Shown in pieces: positions 1 through 7,086 of a DNA stretch of 64,000 nucleotides; positions within the stretch are counted from its first letter, which is position 1, and each line of letters opens with the position of its first letter. A program made the position numbers and the translations under genes. The DNA is taken from the NCBI RefSeq assembly GCF_004151485.1, contig NZ_SBFF01000001.1, positions 372,001 through 436,000 of the forward strand. The letters are read 5' to 3'. Source of the stretch: Sphingosinicella sp. CPCC 101087 (GTDB lineage Bacteria > Pseudomonadota > Alphaproteobacteria > Sphingomonadales > Sphingomonadaceae). The notes under the pieces were generated by a model, which was given only the letters and a program-made list of their open reading frames with translations, was not told the origin of the DNA and searched no databases.

Positions 1-692
1 CAGTGAAGAATTTCGCGGCTTATTCGCTGAAGCGCCTGGGGGTCGATCATATCGACATCTACCGCCCGGCCCGGCTCGACCCGAACGTGCCGATCGAGGA
101 GACGGTCGGCGCAATTGCCGACCTGATCCAGGCCGGCCATGTCCGCCAGGTCGGACTGTCGGAAGTCGGCGCCGAAATGATCCGGCGGGCCCATGCCGTG
201 CATCCGATCGCCGACCTGCAGATCGAATATTCGCTCATCTCGCGCAGCATCGAGGACGAGATACTGCCCACGTGCCGAGAACTTGGCATCGGAATCACCG
301 CTTATGCCGTGCTGTCGCGCGGCCTGATAAGCGGACACTGGTCGAAGGAACGTTCGGGCGGACAGGATTACAGGTCGGTGAGCCCGCGATTTCGGCCGGA
401 GAATATCGAGCGCAACCTCGATCTGGTCGAGGCGCTGCGCGGGATAGCTGCGGCGCTGGGCGTCAGCGTCGCCCAGATCGCGATCGCTTGGGTCCTGAGC
501 CGCGGCGAGGATGTCGTGCCCCTGGTCGGCGCGCGCCGGCGCGATCGCCTGGAGGAAGCGCTGGGTGCGCTGGACCTGCAGCTTTCCCGGGGGCATCTCG
601 CCGCGATCGAGGCGGCGGTGCCCAGGGACGCCGCTGCCGGGGCGCGCTATCCCGAGGCGCAGCTCGTCCACATGGACAGCGAGCGAGGTTGA
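1..692 (+). CDS. Aldo/keto reductase, 5' end outside the window
   Basis: C-terminal two thirds or so of an NADP-dependent aldo/keto reductase TIM barrel; the frame is open to the left edge, so the GTG at base 3 is internal rather than a start. Visible family signatures are [13 protein letters not shown], the GLSEVG strand and the late cofactor segment around [16 protein letters not shown]. The position where many family members carry the catalytic His (LHRVDP) reads PARLDP here; I recall this as usual in a subfamily, so it need not mean inactivity. The Asp/Tyr/Lys part of the active site is not in view. The gene ends just before a strong hairpin. Substrate cannot be told from sequence. Confidence 0.88.
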   Translation, partial: VKNFAAYSLKRLGVDHIDIYRPARLDPNVPIEETVGAIADLIQAGHVRQVGLSEVGAEMIRRAHAVHPIADLQIEYSLISRSIEDEILPTCRELGIGITAYAVLSRGLISGHWSKERSGGQDYRSVSPRFRPENIERNLDLVEALRGIAAALGVSVAQIAIAWVLSRGEDVVPLVGARRRDRLEEALGALDLQLSRGHLAAIEAAVPRDAAAGARYPEAQLVHMDSERG

Positions 693-716
693 AGGCCGCC
701 ACGCCTCTGGCGGCCT
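693..716. terminator. Hairpin between converging genes
   Basis: Perfect nine-base-pair stem (693-701 with 708-716, GC-rich) closed by a six-base loop, starting at the last base of the aldo/keto reductase stop codon and lying before the converging entericidin gene. The T-tract after it is poor on both strands, so it is either a weak bidirectional terminator or an mRNA 3' end stabiliser. Confidence 0.6.
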
Positions 717-744
717 CCACTTTCGGTCTTGGCGATGCCTCGGT

Positions 745-870
745 CTAGATGACCTCGTCGCCGGCATTGGCCACGGATTCGACGTCCTCGCCGACTCCGC
801 GGACCGTGTTGCAACCCGCCAGTACGAGAGCCGCCGAAATACCGGCCAGCGCGAACAGCTTGCGAATCAT
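745..870 (-). CDS. Entericidin A/B-type small lipoprotein
   Basis: A 41-residue protein: basic start (MIRKLF), hydrophobic signal segment, lipobox LAGC with Cys20 as the lipidation site, then a short tail NTVRGVGEDVESVANAGD. This is the layout of entericidin/EcnA-EcnB family peptides, small membrane lipoproteins that are very common in alphaproteobacteria and often induced by stress. ATG at 870 is chosen because AGGAG sits at good distance upstream and the signal peptide starts there; a longer in-frame extension has no family resemblance. It is transcribed away from the SLC13 permease gene. Whether it acts as a toxin is unknown. Confidence 0.85.
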   Translation of the reverse strand: MIRKLFALAGISAALVLAGCNTVRGVGEDVESVANAGDEVI

Positions 871-1015
871 TGGAACTTCTCCTGATACCCTACAGGCCGC
901 CAAATGGGCGGAGACGAGCGGAAAAGCCCTCGCCGCAGCCTTTGTTCCGCACCCGTATCCCACAGGTGCGAAACTCGGGCCGGCATGAGGCCCGGGCCGC
1001 CCGCGTTCGCGCCAT

Positions 1016-2863
1016 ATGGACAAGATCGAGCCGCCGGGGATAAGCGCGAGCGTGGTTACGGCGCTTTCGAACTTCATCGAGCTTCATAGCGCCTCGATCG
1101 GGCTCCTCCTGTTGCTGTTCCTGCTGGCCGGCTTCGTGCTCGAACGGTTCGCCCCCGTGGTGATCGCGATCATCGGCGTTGCGGCCGTGCTTGTCCTGGG
1201 ATTTGCCGGGCCGGCCGAGATGCTCGACGTGTTCGGCAATCCGGCTCCGATCGCGATCGGAGCCTTGTTCATTCTCTCCGGCGCGCTCGTTCGGACCGGC
1301 GCGATCGACGCGATCATCGCGGCGGTCACGAAGCGCGCGGAGGCCCGGCCGCGCCGGACCATCGCCGAGCTCCTCTTCGGCACCATCGGCGCGGCCGCGT
1401 TCGTCAACAATACGCCGGTCGTCATCATCCTGGTGCCCGTCGTGCGGCGCCTGGCGCAGAGCGTCGGCCGCGCGGCAACCCGATTGCTCATTCCCCTCTC
1501 CTACGTTGCCATCCTGGGCGGGACGCTGACCCTGATCGGCACCAGCACCAACCTGATCGTCGACGGCGTCGCGCAGGAGCTGGGAGAGCCCGCGTTCGGC
1601 ATCTTCGAGATCAGCGGCGTCGGGCTGATCACCGCCCTGGGCGGCGTCCTGGCGCTCGCGCTGCTCGGTCCTTTGCTGCTGCCGGACCGGCCCAGTCCCG
1701 AGCCGGACGAGAACCCCAATCAGAACTGCCTCTCGGAGTTGACCGTCGCGCAGGACGCGAGCGTCGTCGGACGCGCGATCGGCGAGATCGGGGCGCTGAA
1801 GCCGTCGCGCGTGCGGATCATCGCCCTCAGGCGCGACAATGTTCTGCGTCGCGGCGATCTCGAAACGGTCGAGCTCCAGCCCGGCGACCGGTTGATCGTT
1901 TCCGGTTCGCCCCACGAGCTGATCGGCATCGCCGGCGGCGAGGATTTCATCGTCGGCATCGGCGGGCTGCGCGGTGGCGCCGATCTGTCGGAAGACGCAC
2001 GCCCGGCCGACGCCGAGCTGTTCGACGCGACCATCGCGCCGAGCCATCCCAGCATCGGCCGCCAACTGGCCGAAATACCCTTATTGTCCCGCCTGCCGGT
2101 TCGGATCCTGGCAATCTCGCGCGGGCGCCATCTGCCCGGACCCGATTTGCGCGGTGCCCGGATCCGCGCTGCCGACACGCTGCTGATCGCCGCGCGGCGC
2201 GAAGAGCTGCAGGCGCTGCGCGACAATGTCCACTTGCTCGGCGTGTCCCAAAGCGAGGCGCGGCCGTTCCGCCGCGACAAGGCGCCGATCGTGATCGCCG
2301 CGCTGGGCGGCGCGATCGTGCTCGCCGCTCTGGGCGTGCTCCCCATCGCCTTGCTGGCGATCATTGCCGTAGCGGTGGTGCTCGCCACCCGCTGCATCGA
2401 TCCGGAAGAAGCCTGGGCCGCGATCGACGGCAACGTACTGGTCCTGATATTCGCGATGCTGGCGATCGGCGCAGGGCTCCAGAATGCCGGAAGCGTCGAC
2501 CTGATCGTCGACAATGCGATCCCCTGGATCCGGGACGCGCCGTTCTTCGTGTTGCTGCTTTCCGTCTACCTGCTGACTTCGCTGCTCACCGAGCTGGTCA
2601 CCAACAATGCTGTGGCGGTCGTCATGACGCCGGTCGTGATCGGAATCGCCGAGCAGCTCGGCATCGATGCGCGGCCGCTCCTGGTGGCGCTGATGTTCGC
2701 CGCTTCCGCGAGCTTCGCCACCCCGGTCGGCTATCAGACCAACACGATCGTCTATGCCGCCGCCGACTACAAGTTCGTCGATTTCCTCAAGATCGGCATG
2801 CCGATGAACCTGGTCGTGGGCCTGTTCGCCTGCGCCGGAATATACTGGCTGTTCCCGGGCTGA
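1016..2863 (+). CDS. SLC13-family permease with two TrkA-C domains
   Basis: A 615-residue inner-membrane anion permease of the DASS/SLC13 superfamily. Hydrophobic helices fill about residues 20-225 and 425-615; the central hydrophilic part holds two TrkA-C (RCK-C) units, roughly residues 240-300 (ends with GDRLIVSG) and 330-400 (ends with DTLLIAA). Family landmarks are NNTPVVIILVP in the first half and the matching TELVTNNAVAVVMTP plus ATPVGYQTNTIVY in the second half. Relatives carry sulfate, dicarboxylates or similar anions in a sodium-coupled way; TrkA-C domains may sense a ligand. Nothing nearby fixes the substrate. ATG at 1016 has only a weak ribosome site, so the exact start is less sure. 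Confidence 0.88.
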   Translation: MDKIEPPGISASVVTALSNFIELHSASIGLLLLLFLLAGFVLERFAPVVIAIIGVAAVLVLGFAGPAEMLDVFGNPAPIAIGALFILSGALVRTGAIDAIIAAVTKRAEARPRRTIAELLFGTIGAAAFVNNTPVVIILVPVVRRLAQSVGRAATRLLIPLSYVAILGGTLTLIGTSTNLIVDGVAQELGEPAFGIFEISGVGLITALGGVLALALLGPLLLPDRPSPEPDENPNQNCLSELTVAQDASVVGRAIGEIGALKPSRVRIIALRRDNVLRRGDLETVELQPGDRLIVSGSPHELIGIAGGEDFIVGIGGLRGGADLSEDARPADAELFDATIAPSHPSIGRQLAEIPLLSRLPVRILAISRGRHLPGPDLRGARIRAADTLLIAARREELQALRDNVHLLGVSQSEARPFRRDKAPIVIAALGGAIVLAALGVLPIALLAIIAVAVVLATRCIDPEEAWAAIDGNVLVLIFAMLAIGAGLQNAGSVDLIVDNAIPWIRDAPFFVLLLSVYLLTSLLTELVTNNAVAVVMTPVVIGIAEQLGIDARPLLVALMFAASASFATPVGYQTNTIVYAAADYKFVDFLKIGMPMNLVVGLFACAGIYWLFPG

Positions 2864-2890
2864 GGCCATTCCGGCCGCGGGCCATGCGCC

Positions 2891-4006
2891 TCACGCCCCG
2901 CGGATGAACGCCTCGAGCGCCTCGAACGCCTGGTCGTCGGTCATCTGCCGCGGCGGGTGCTTGCAGAAGGCGGCCGCCGCCGGATGGATCGGGCCACCGA
3001 TGCCGCGGTCGCGGGCGAGCCGGGCGCAGCGTATCAGGTCGATCGCGACGCCGGCAGAATTGGGACTGTCCTCGACCGACAGGCGAAGCTCGAGGTTCAT
3101 CGGCACGCCGCCGAACAGCTGCCCTTCCATCCTGAGGAAGCAGACCTTGTTGTCGTTCTGCCAGGCGACATAGTCGGATGGGCCGATATGGATGTTCTCG
3201 TCCTCCAGCCGATGCTCCGCGACCGACTGGACCGCCTCGGTCTTCGAGATTTTCTTGGACACGAGCCGTGCGCGATTCAGCATGTTGAGGAAGTCGGTAT
3301 TGCCGCCGGTATTGAGCTGATAGGTGCGGTCGAGCTTCACGCCGCGCTTGCGGAACAGGTCGGTCAGCACGCGGTGGACGATCGTAGCGCCTAGCTGCGC
3401 CTTGATATCGTCGCCGATCAGCGGGACGCCGGCCTGCTCGAATCGCTTCGCCCAGTCGGGATTGCTGGCGATGAAGACCGGGATGTTGTTGACGAAGGCG
3501 ACCCCGGCGTCGAGCGCGCACTCCGCGTAAAATTCGGTGGCGCGCTGCGATCCGACGGGGAGATAGTTCACCATCACGTCGGCGCCCGTTTCGCGGAGCA
3601 GGCCGACTACCTCGTCCTTGTCGGGCTCCGCCGCATCGCCGAGCAGGAAGGTGCGGTCGGGCGGCATGTCCGCCATATGCTCGGACCAGCCATCGAGAAT
3701 CCGGCCCATCTGCACCTTTGCGCCGGAAAGGGGGACGTGGTCGCAGAAAGTGGCGGTGCAGTTGGGGCGTTCGAAAATCGCTTCTGCAACGTCGCGCCCG
3801 ACCTTGCGGCGATCGACGTCCCAAGCGGCGACGACCTTGATGTCCTTCGGCCGATAGCCGCCCAAATCCCAGTGCAATAGGCCGATCTGCTCGTTGGCGC
3901 CGCCATTCTGGTAATGGGCGATCCCCTGAACCAGCGAGCTGGCGCAATTTCCGACGCCGACGATCGCCAGCCTGATCTCGCGCGCTGCGGGGTCGTGCAG
4001 GCTCAT
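2891..4006 (-). CDS. ino1: Inositol-3-phosphate (myo-inositol-1-phosphate) synthase
   Basis: A 371-residue NAD-dependent enzyme that turns glucose 6-phosphate into 1D-myo-inositol 3-phosphate. The Rossmann start IVGVGNCASSLVQGI, the segment VNNIPVFIA, the active-site stretch GDDIKAQLGAT and YQLNTGGNTDFLNM are all intact and the length matches the bacterial/archaeal form such as mycobacterial Ino1. ATG at 4006 overlaps the preceding stop by four bases, so it is the last gene of a leftward operon with a glycosidase-like protein, a methyltransferase and a phosphatase. Inositol in this context points to an inositol-containing glycan, glycolipid or solute rather than to eukaryote-style phospholipid, but that is inference. 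Confidence 0.93.
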   Translation of the reverse strand: MSLHDPAAREIRLAIVGVGNCASSLVQGIAHYQNGGANEQIGLLHWDLGGYRPKDIKVVAAWDVDRRKVGRDVAEAIFERPNCTATFCDHVPLSGAKVQMGRILDGWSEHMADMPPDRTFLLGDAAEPDKDEVVGLLRETGADVMVNYLPVGSQRATEFYAECALDAGVAFVNNIPVFIASNPDWAKRFEQAGVPLIGDDIKAQLGATIVHRVLTDLFRKRGVKLDRTYQLNTGGNTDFLNMLNRARLVSKKISKTEAVQSVAEHRLEDENIHIGPSDYVAWQNDNKVCFLRMEGQLFGGVPMNLELRLSVEDSPNSAGVAIDLIRCARLARDRGIGGPIHPAAAAFCKHPPRQMTDDQAFEALEAFIRGA

Positions 4007-4917
4007 GCCACCTTCGCCTTAAGCTCGGCAGGCGCGTAGCGCTCGATCATCCGAGCGCAGAAATCAGCGAACACCATCGGATCGCGCGGCGGGCTGGTAT
4101 GATGCGGCGCGATACCCTCGTGATCGGGGGTGAAGCAGAAGGTGACGGTCACGTCGAAATCGGCGAGCGCGTCCATCTGACGGTCGAACCAATCCTCCCA
4201 TCCCGGCCGGTAGCTGTCCCACCAGCTCAGGCCGGTGCGAAGCCGGGTGACACCGAGCCGTTTCATCCAGGCGACGGCGTCGTCCAGCCGGTGATCCTCG
4301 AAATGGAACCATTGCATGATGCCCATCTCGGGTGCGTAACGGGCGAAGCGCTCCAGCGCCGGCTTGGGCGTGCCGTCCTCGCGGATCAGGCCCATGTAGA
4401 AATGGCGATAATAGCTCGACCCTTCCGCTTCCTTGTGCCGGGTCGTGGCCTCCCATTCGCGGGGCAGGTCGAACAAGCTGTACCAGTAGACGCGGGGCAC
4501 GCGCCCCAGCAGCAGCTCGGCGGTTCGCTCGATACCAAAGAGCTGTACCTCCTCCGCGCCGAAGCTGCCGACCCCGACCTCGGTTGCCCAGATCTCGTGG
4601 TCAGGGGCGACCGCCTCGATCTCGGCGATACGGTCGGGCCACTCGTTGATCGGCCAGAGGTTCCAGTCGAGCGGAAAGCCGTGCACCGCGACGACATCGA
4701 CATGGTCGAGCGCCCCATAGTCGTCGAGCCGGCGGATGAAGTGCGGATCGATCGGGGAGATGCCGCCGAGCACGCGCTTGACCGAAGGATTGGCCGCGGC
4801 GATCGCCTTGCCCGCCTCGACGACGGTGCGGGCGTAGATCGACCAGTCCGGATCGAGCTCCGGGTCCCAATGCGACTTGTTGTTGGGCTCGTTCCAGATC
4901 ATCGCGGCTTCGATCAT
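4003..4917 (-). CDS. Glycoside-hydrolase-like protein with permuted TIM-barrel order
   Basis: A 304-residue protein resembling GH39/GH5-like (beta-xylosidase-type) barrels, but in the wrong order. Residues 5-11 give the IWNEP motif, with Glu10 in the usual acid/base place; residues 108-114 (EIWATEV) give a second Glu (113) in the usual nucleophile place, and YWYSLFD follows at 144-150: these are normally strands 4, 7 and 8. Residues 197-304 then hold what is normally the barrel start: GIMQWFHFED, GVTRLRTGLSWWD and VTVTFCFTP. ATG at 4917 overlaps the methyltransferase stop by four bases, so the short N terminus is real and not a missed start. It may cut, transfer or only bind a glycan; no signal peptide, so cytoplasmic. 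Confidence 0.75.
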   Translation of the reverse strand: MIEAAMIWNEPNNKSHWDPELDPDWSIYARTVVEAGKAIAAANPSVKRVLGGISPIDPHFIRRLDDYGALDHVDVVAVHGFPLDWNLWPINEWPDRIAEIEAVAPDHEIWATEVGVGSFGAEEVQLFGIERTAELLLGRVPRVYWYSLFDLPREWEATTRHKEAEGSSYYRHFYMGLIREDGTPKPALERFARYAPEMGIMQWFHFEDHRLDDAVAWMKRLGVTRLRTGLSWWDSYRPGWEDWFDRQMDALADFDVTVTFCFTPDHEGIAPHHTSPPRDPMVFADFCARMIERYAPAELKAKVA

Positions 4918-5735
4918 TCGGCCTCCCTCCGATGGCGTTCCGGATAGACTGCGCCGCTACCGGCACGGCCCTCGTAGGGCCGGTCGGCACGGCGGCAGAT
5001 ATAGACTTCGTCCTCGGCCCTCTTTTCGATCGAAAAGCCGGCAGCGCGCAGCATTGCCTCAGCGCAGGCGCGGTTCGGAACCCACCAGTTGGTCCAGTCG
5101 CCCGCATATTCGTGCTCTACGAAGTGGAGCTTCGGATAGCCGCTCTCGAAGAAGTGGTCGGTCTCGTTGAAGTCGTAATCCTCCGCCACGTCGAGGAGCT
5201 GCTTCGATCCTCGCTGCATGGATTGGAAGATCAGCATGTCGCCGGCGACATGCTCGCGGATGAGGTCGAGGGCGAGCAGCGGGTGGCGAAGATGGTAGAG
5301 GACGCCCATGAAGATGACGACGTCGAACTGCTCGCCGAGCGCCCCCACGTCATAGACGTCAAGCCTGCGAAACTCGATGCCGTCCTGGCCGAGCGTCTCG
5401 GCGGCGAAGCGGGCTTGGGCTAGGTATCGCTCGTCGGAATCGATCCCGAGTACGCGCGCGGCGCCGCGCCGCTTCATTTCCAGTGAATAGAAGCCGGCAT
5501 TGCAGCCGATGTCGAGCACCGTCCTCCCGGTCAGGTCGTCGGGCAGATGGTCGGCGAAGCGGCGAAACTTCTCGCCCGGATAGTCGCCGAGGAAATGGTT
5601 GGGCGCGGTCCAAACGCCGCCGATATTCAGGTTGTGGAACCAGGGTCCCAGACCGTCGATCCGCTGCCGAAGTGCCTCCACGTCGGCCGGAAGTTCGTCG
5701 CGGTCTCCATGCAAATGGGCCCGGGCCAGGTTCAT
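4914..5735 (-). CDS. SAM-dependent methyltransferase (TIGR04290-like)
   Basis: A 273-residue class I methyltransferase. The SAM-binding motif VLDIGCNAGFYSLE is at about residues 73-86, the acidic ribose-binding residue in GIDSDERY follows, and VIFMGVLYHLRHP is the motif IV/post-motif region. The N-terminal part with GPWFHNLNIGGVWTAP and DYPGEKF recalls CmoB-type enzymes and the family I remember as TIGR04290, which occurs in glycan-like clusters; I could not run the model. Start ATG 5735 overlaps the phosphatase stop by four bases. A sugar or glycan hydroxyl is the likely acceptor. Confidence 0.82.
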   Translation of the reverse strand: MNLARAHLHGDRDELPADVEALRQRIDGLGPWFHNLNIGGVWTAPNHFLGDYPGEKFRRFADHLPDDLTGRTVLDIGCNAGFYSLEMKRRGAARVLGIDSDERYLAQARFAAETLGQDGIEFRRLDVYDVGALGEQFDVVIFMGVLYHLRHPLLALDLIREHVAGDMLIFQSMQRGSKQLLDVAEDYDFNETDHFFESGYPKLHFVEHEYAGDWTNWWVPNRACAEAMLRAAGFSIEKRAEDEVYICRRADRPYEGRAGSGAVYPERHRREAE

Positions 5736-6331
5736 TGATAGAGCCTTTCGTTGAGGCTCACGATGCGGCCGCCCTGGTTCCCCAGTTCGAGGCGCGACAC
5801 CGAGGCCGGGTCGATGTCGAACCGCAGCAGATGGTCGAGTGGAAGTCCCAGATAGTGCGCCACCGCACCCCGGATGATGTCGCAGTGGCTGACCGCGGCG
5901 ACTGTCTCGCCCTCATGCTCCGCAGCGATCGTTTCCAGGGCGGCGGCGGCGCGCCCGACGGCCTCGCCCATCGACTCGCCGCCGGGGCATCGCGCGCTGC
6001 CGCGCGATTCATTCCATTCGTGCCACCGCGGATCGTCCTCCAGCTCGACGAAGGTCTTTCCGGCCCAATCGCCGAAATCGATTTCTTCCAGCCCGTCGTC
6101 GATGCGGACCTCCAGCCCGTGCGGTTCGGCAATGTCCCGCGCCGTGTACCAGGCTCGCTCCCGCGGCGAGGCGTAGACGGCGGCGATCGGCTGCGTGCCG
6201 AGGAGATCGGCAACGATCGCCGCCTGTTCCAGCCCTTCACGGCTCAAGGCCACATCTCGTCTCCGTCCGCTCAACTTTTGTCCAAGCTCCACATGCGCCG
6301 CGTGTCGGATCAGCAATATCCTGGCGCTCAT
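5732..6331 (-). CDS. Histidine phosphatase (phosphoglycerate-mutase-like)
   Basis: A 199-residue phosphatase of the histidine-acid branch 1. The N-terminal LLIRHAAH places the phospho-accepting His at residue 10 (the usual RHG reads RHA); SPRERAWYTA, the EEIDFGDWAG acidic segment, GGESM and AVSHCDIIRGAV supply the remaining pocket including the second His. A longer frame reaches 6442, but those extra 37 residues look like noise and overlap an inverted repeat, so ATG 6331 is preferred. First gene of the leftward operon toward ino1. It could dephosphorylate a sugar or inositol phosphate intermediate; the actual substrate is not visible. Confidence 0.83.
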   Translation of the reverse strand: MSARILLIRHAAHVELGQKLSGRRRDVALSREGLEQAAIVADLLGTQPIAAVYASPRERAWYTARDIAEPHGLEVRIDDGLEEIDFGDWAGKTFVELEDDPRWHEWNESRGSARCPGGESMGEAVGRAAAALETIAAEHEGETVAAVSHCDIIRGAVAHYLGLPLDHLLRFDIDPASVSRLELGNQGGRIVSLNERLYQ

Positions 6332-6487
6332 GGTCCGCTCGGAACCGACCTGAAACGATCCCGCATGGCCGCCCAATGCTTGGAACAAAGCTTCGGTTCC
6401 AGGCGGGGCCTGGAGGGTCGCAACAGACGCGCGGGAAAGCACTTCATTCTCAAGGCGCTGCTCAGGATCGGTTCGTCTCTCGCGTCA

Positions 6488-6512
6488 GGAACAAGGCTGC
6501 CGATGCACGGTT
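6488..6512 (+). promoter_or_regulatory. Possible EcfG-type stress promoter
   Basis: GGAAC at 6488-6492 and GTT at 6510-6512 are exactly 17 bases apart, the spacing of general-stress (EcfG sigma) promoters in alphaproteobacteria. It would start a transcript only a few bases before the phosphatase ATG at 6525, which is tight. The same divergent gap holds an inverted repeat TGGAAC-N9-GTTCCA (6381-6401) and CCAGGC-N3-GCCTGG (6399-6413). Confidence 0.3.
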
Positions 6513-6524
6513 CAGCACGGTCTG

Positions 6525-7073
6525 ATGAGTTCGGCACAGCAGAAAGATTCGGCCATCCCGCCCTGGTCCTGGCGGGCCAACCTCGATTGGCTGACCGACA
6601 AGCTGGCCTTGGGCGGCAGCTTCCCGGCCGAACGCACCGCCTGGCTGGTGGAAGGACTTGCGATAAGGGCCGTCATCGACCTGCGCGCAGAGGCGTGCGA
6701 CGACGCCGATGCGGTCTGCCGGCACGGTCTGGGTTTCCTCCATCTGCCGACGCCTGACCATCACGCCGTCGCGGATTCGATGCTCGACCGAGGCGTCGCC
6801 TTCGCCGCCCGTTACCTCGATCGCGGCGAGCGTGTGCTGATCCACTGCGAGCACGGGATAGGACGGGCGCCGCTCCTGGCCTTGTGCGTGCTGGTCGACC
6901 GCGGCCGGGCACCGCTCGAGGCGCTCCATCTGGCCAAGGAGCGCCGACCAGCCGTTTCGCCCAGCCCGGCCCAGTATGAGGCCTGGGCTGGCTGGCTCAG
7001 ACGGCACGGGCACACACCTCCCGCCTTCGACGCGTTCGCCGCCATCGCCTATCGTCATCTCCCCCGCGGCTGA
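6525..7073 (+). CDS. Dual-specificity-type protein phosphatase
   Basis: A 182-residue cysteine phosphatase. The signature HCEHGIGRAP (His107, Cys108, Arg114) fits HCxxGxxR, with Ala rather than Ser/Thr after Arg. The general acid is probably Asp78 in the TPDHH loop. The upstream ALGGSFP and VIDLRAE segments are typical of the small DSP fold. It sits directly before the PRTase/kinase-like gene (13-base gap), probably in one transcript, and diverges from the histidine phosphatase. It might act on a phosphorylated glycan precursor, a nucleotide or a protein; a bacterial tyrosine phosphatase role in polysaccharide control is also possible. Confidence 0.82.
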   Translation: MSSAQQKDSAIPPWSWRANLDWLTDKLALGGSFPAERTAWLVEGLAIRAVIDLRAEACDDADAVCRHGLGFLHLPTPDHHAVADSMLDRGVAFAARYLDRGERVLIHCEHGIGRAPLLALCVLVDRGRAPLEALHLAKERRPAVSPSPAQYEAWAGWLRRHGHTPPAFDAFAAIAYRHLPRG

Positions 7074-7086
7074 CGGGGTCGCATCG

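Noticed and set aside
871-1015. EcfG-type promoter for the entericidin gene
   Set aside because: GGAAC is present on the minus strand but at the required distance the bases are CTTT, not GTT.
2862-2892. Possible bidirectional terminator between the permease and ino1 genes
   Set aside because: The stem needs a bulge, overlaps both stop codons and has no T-run.
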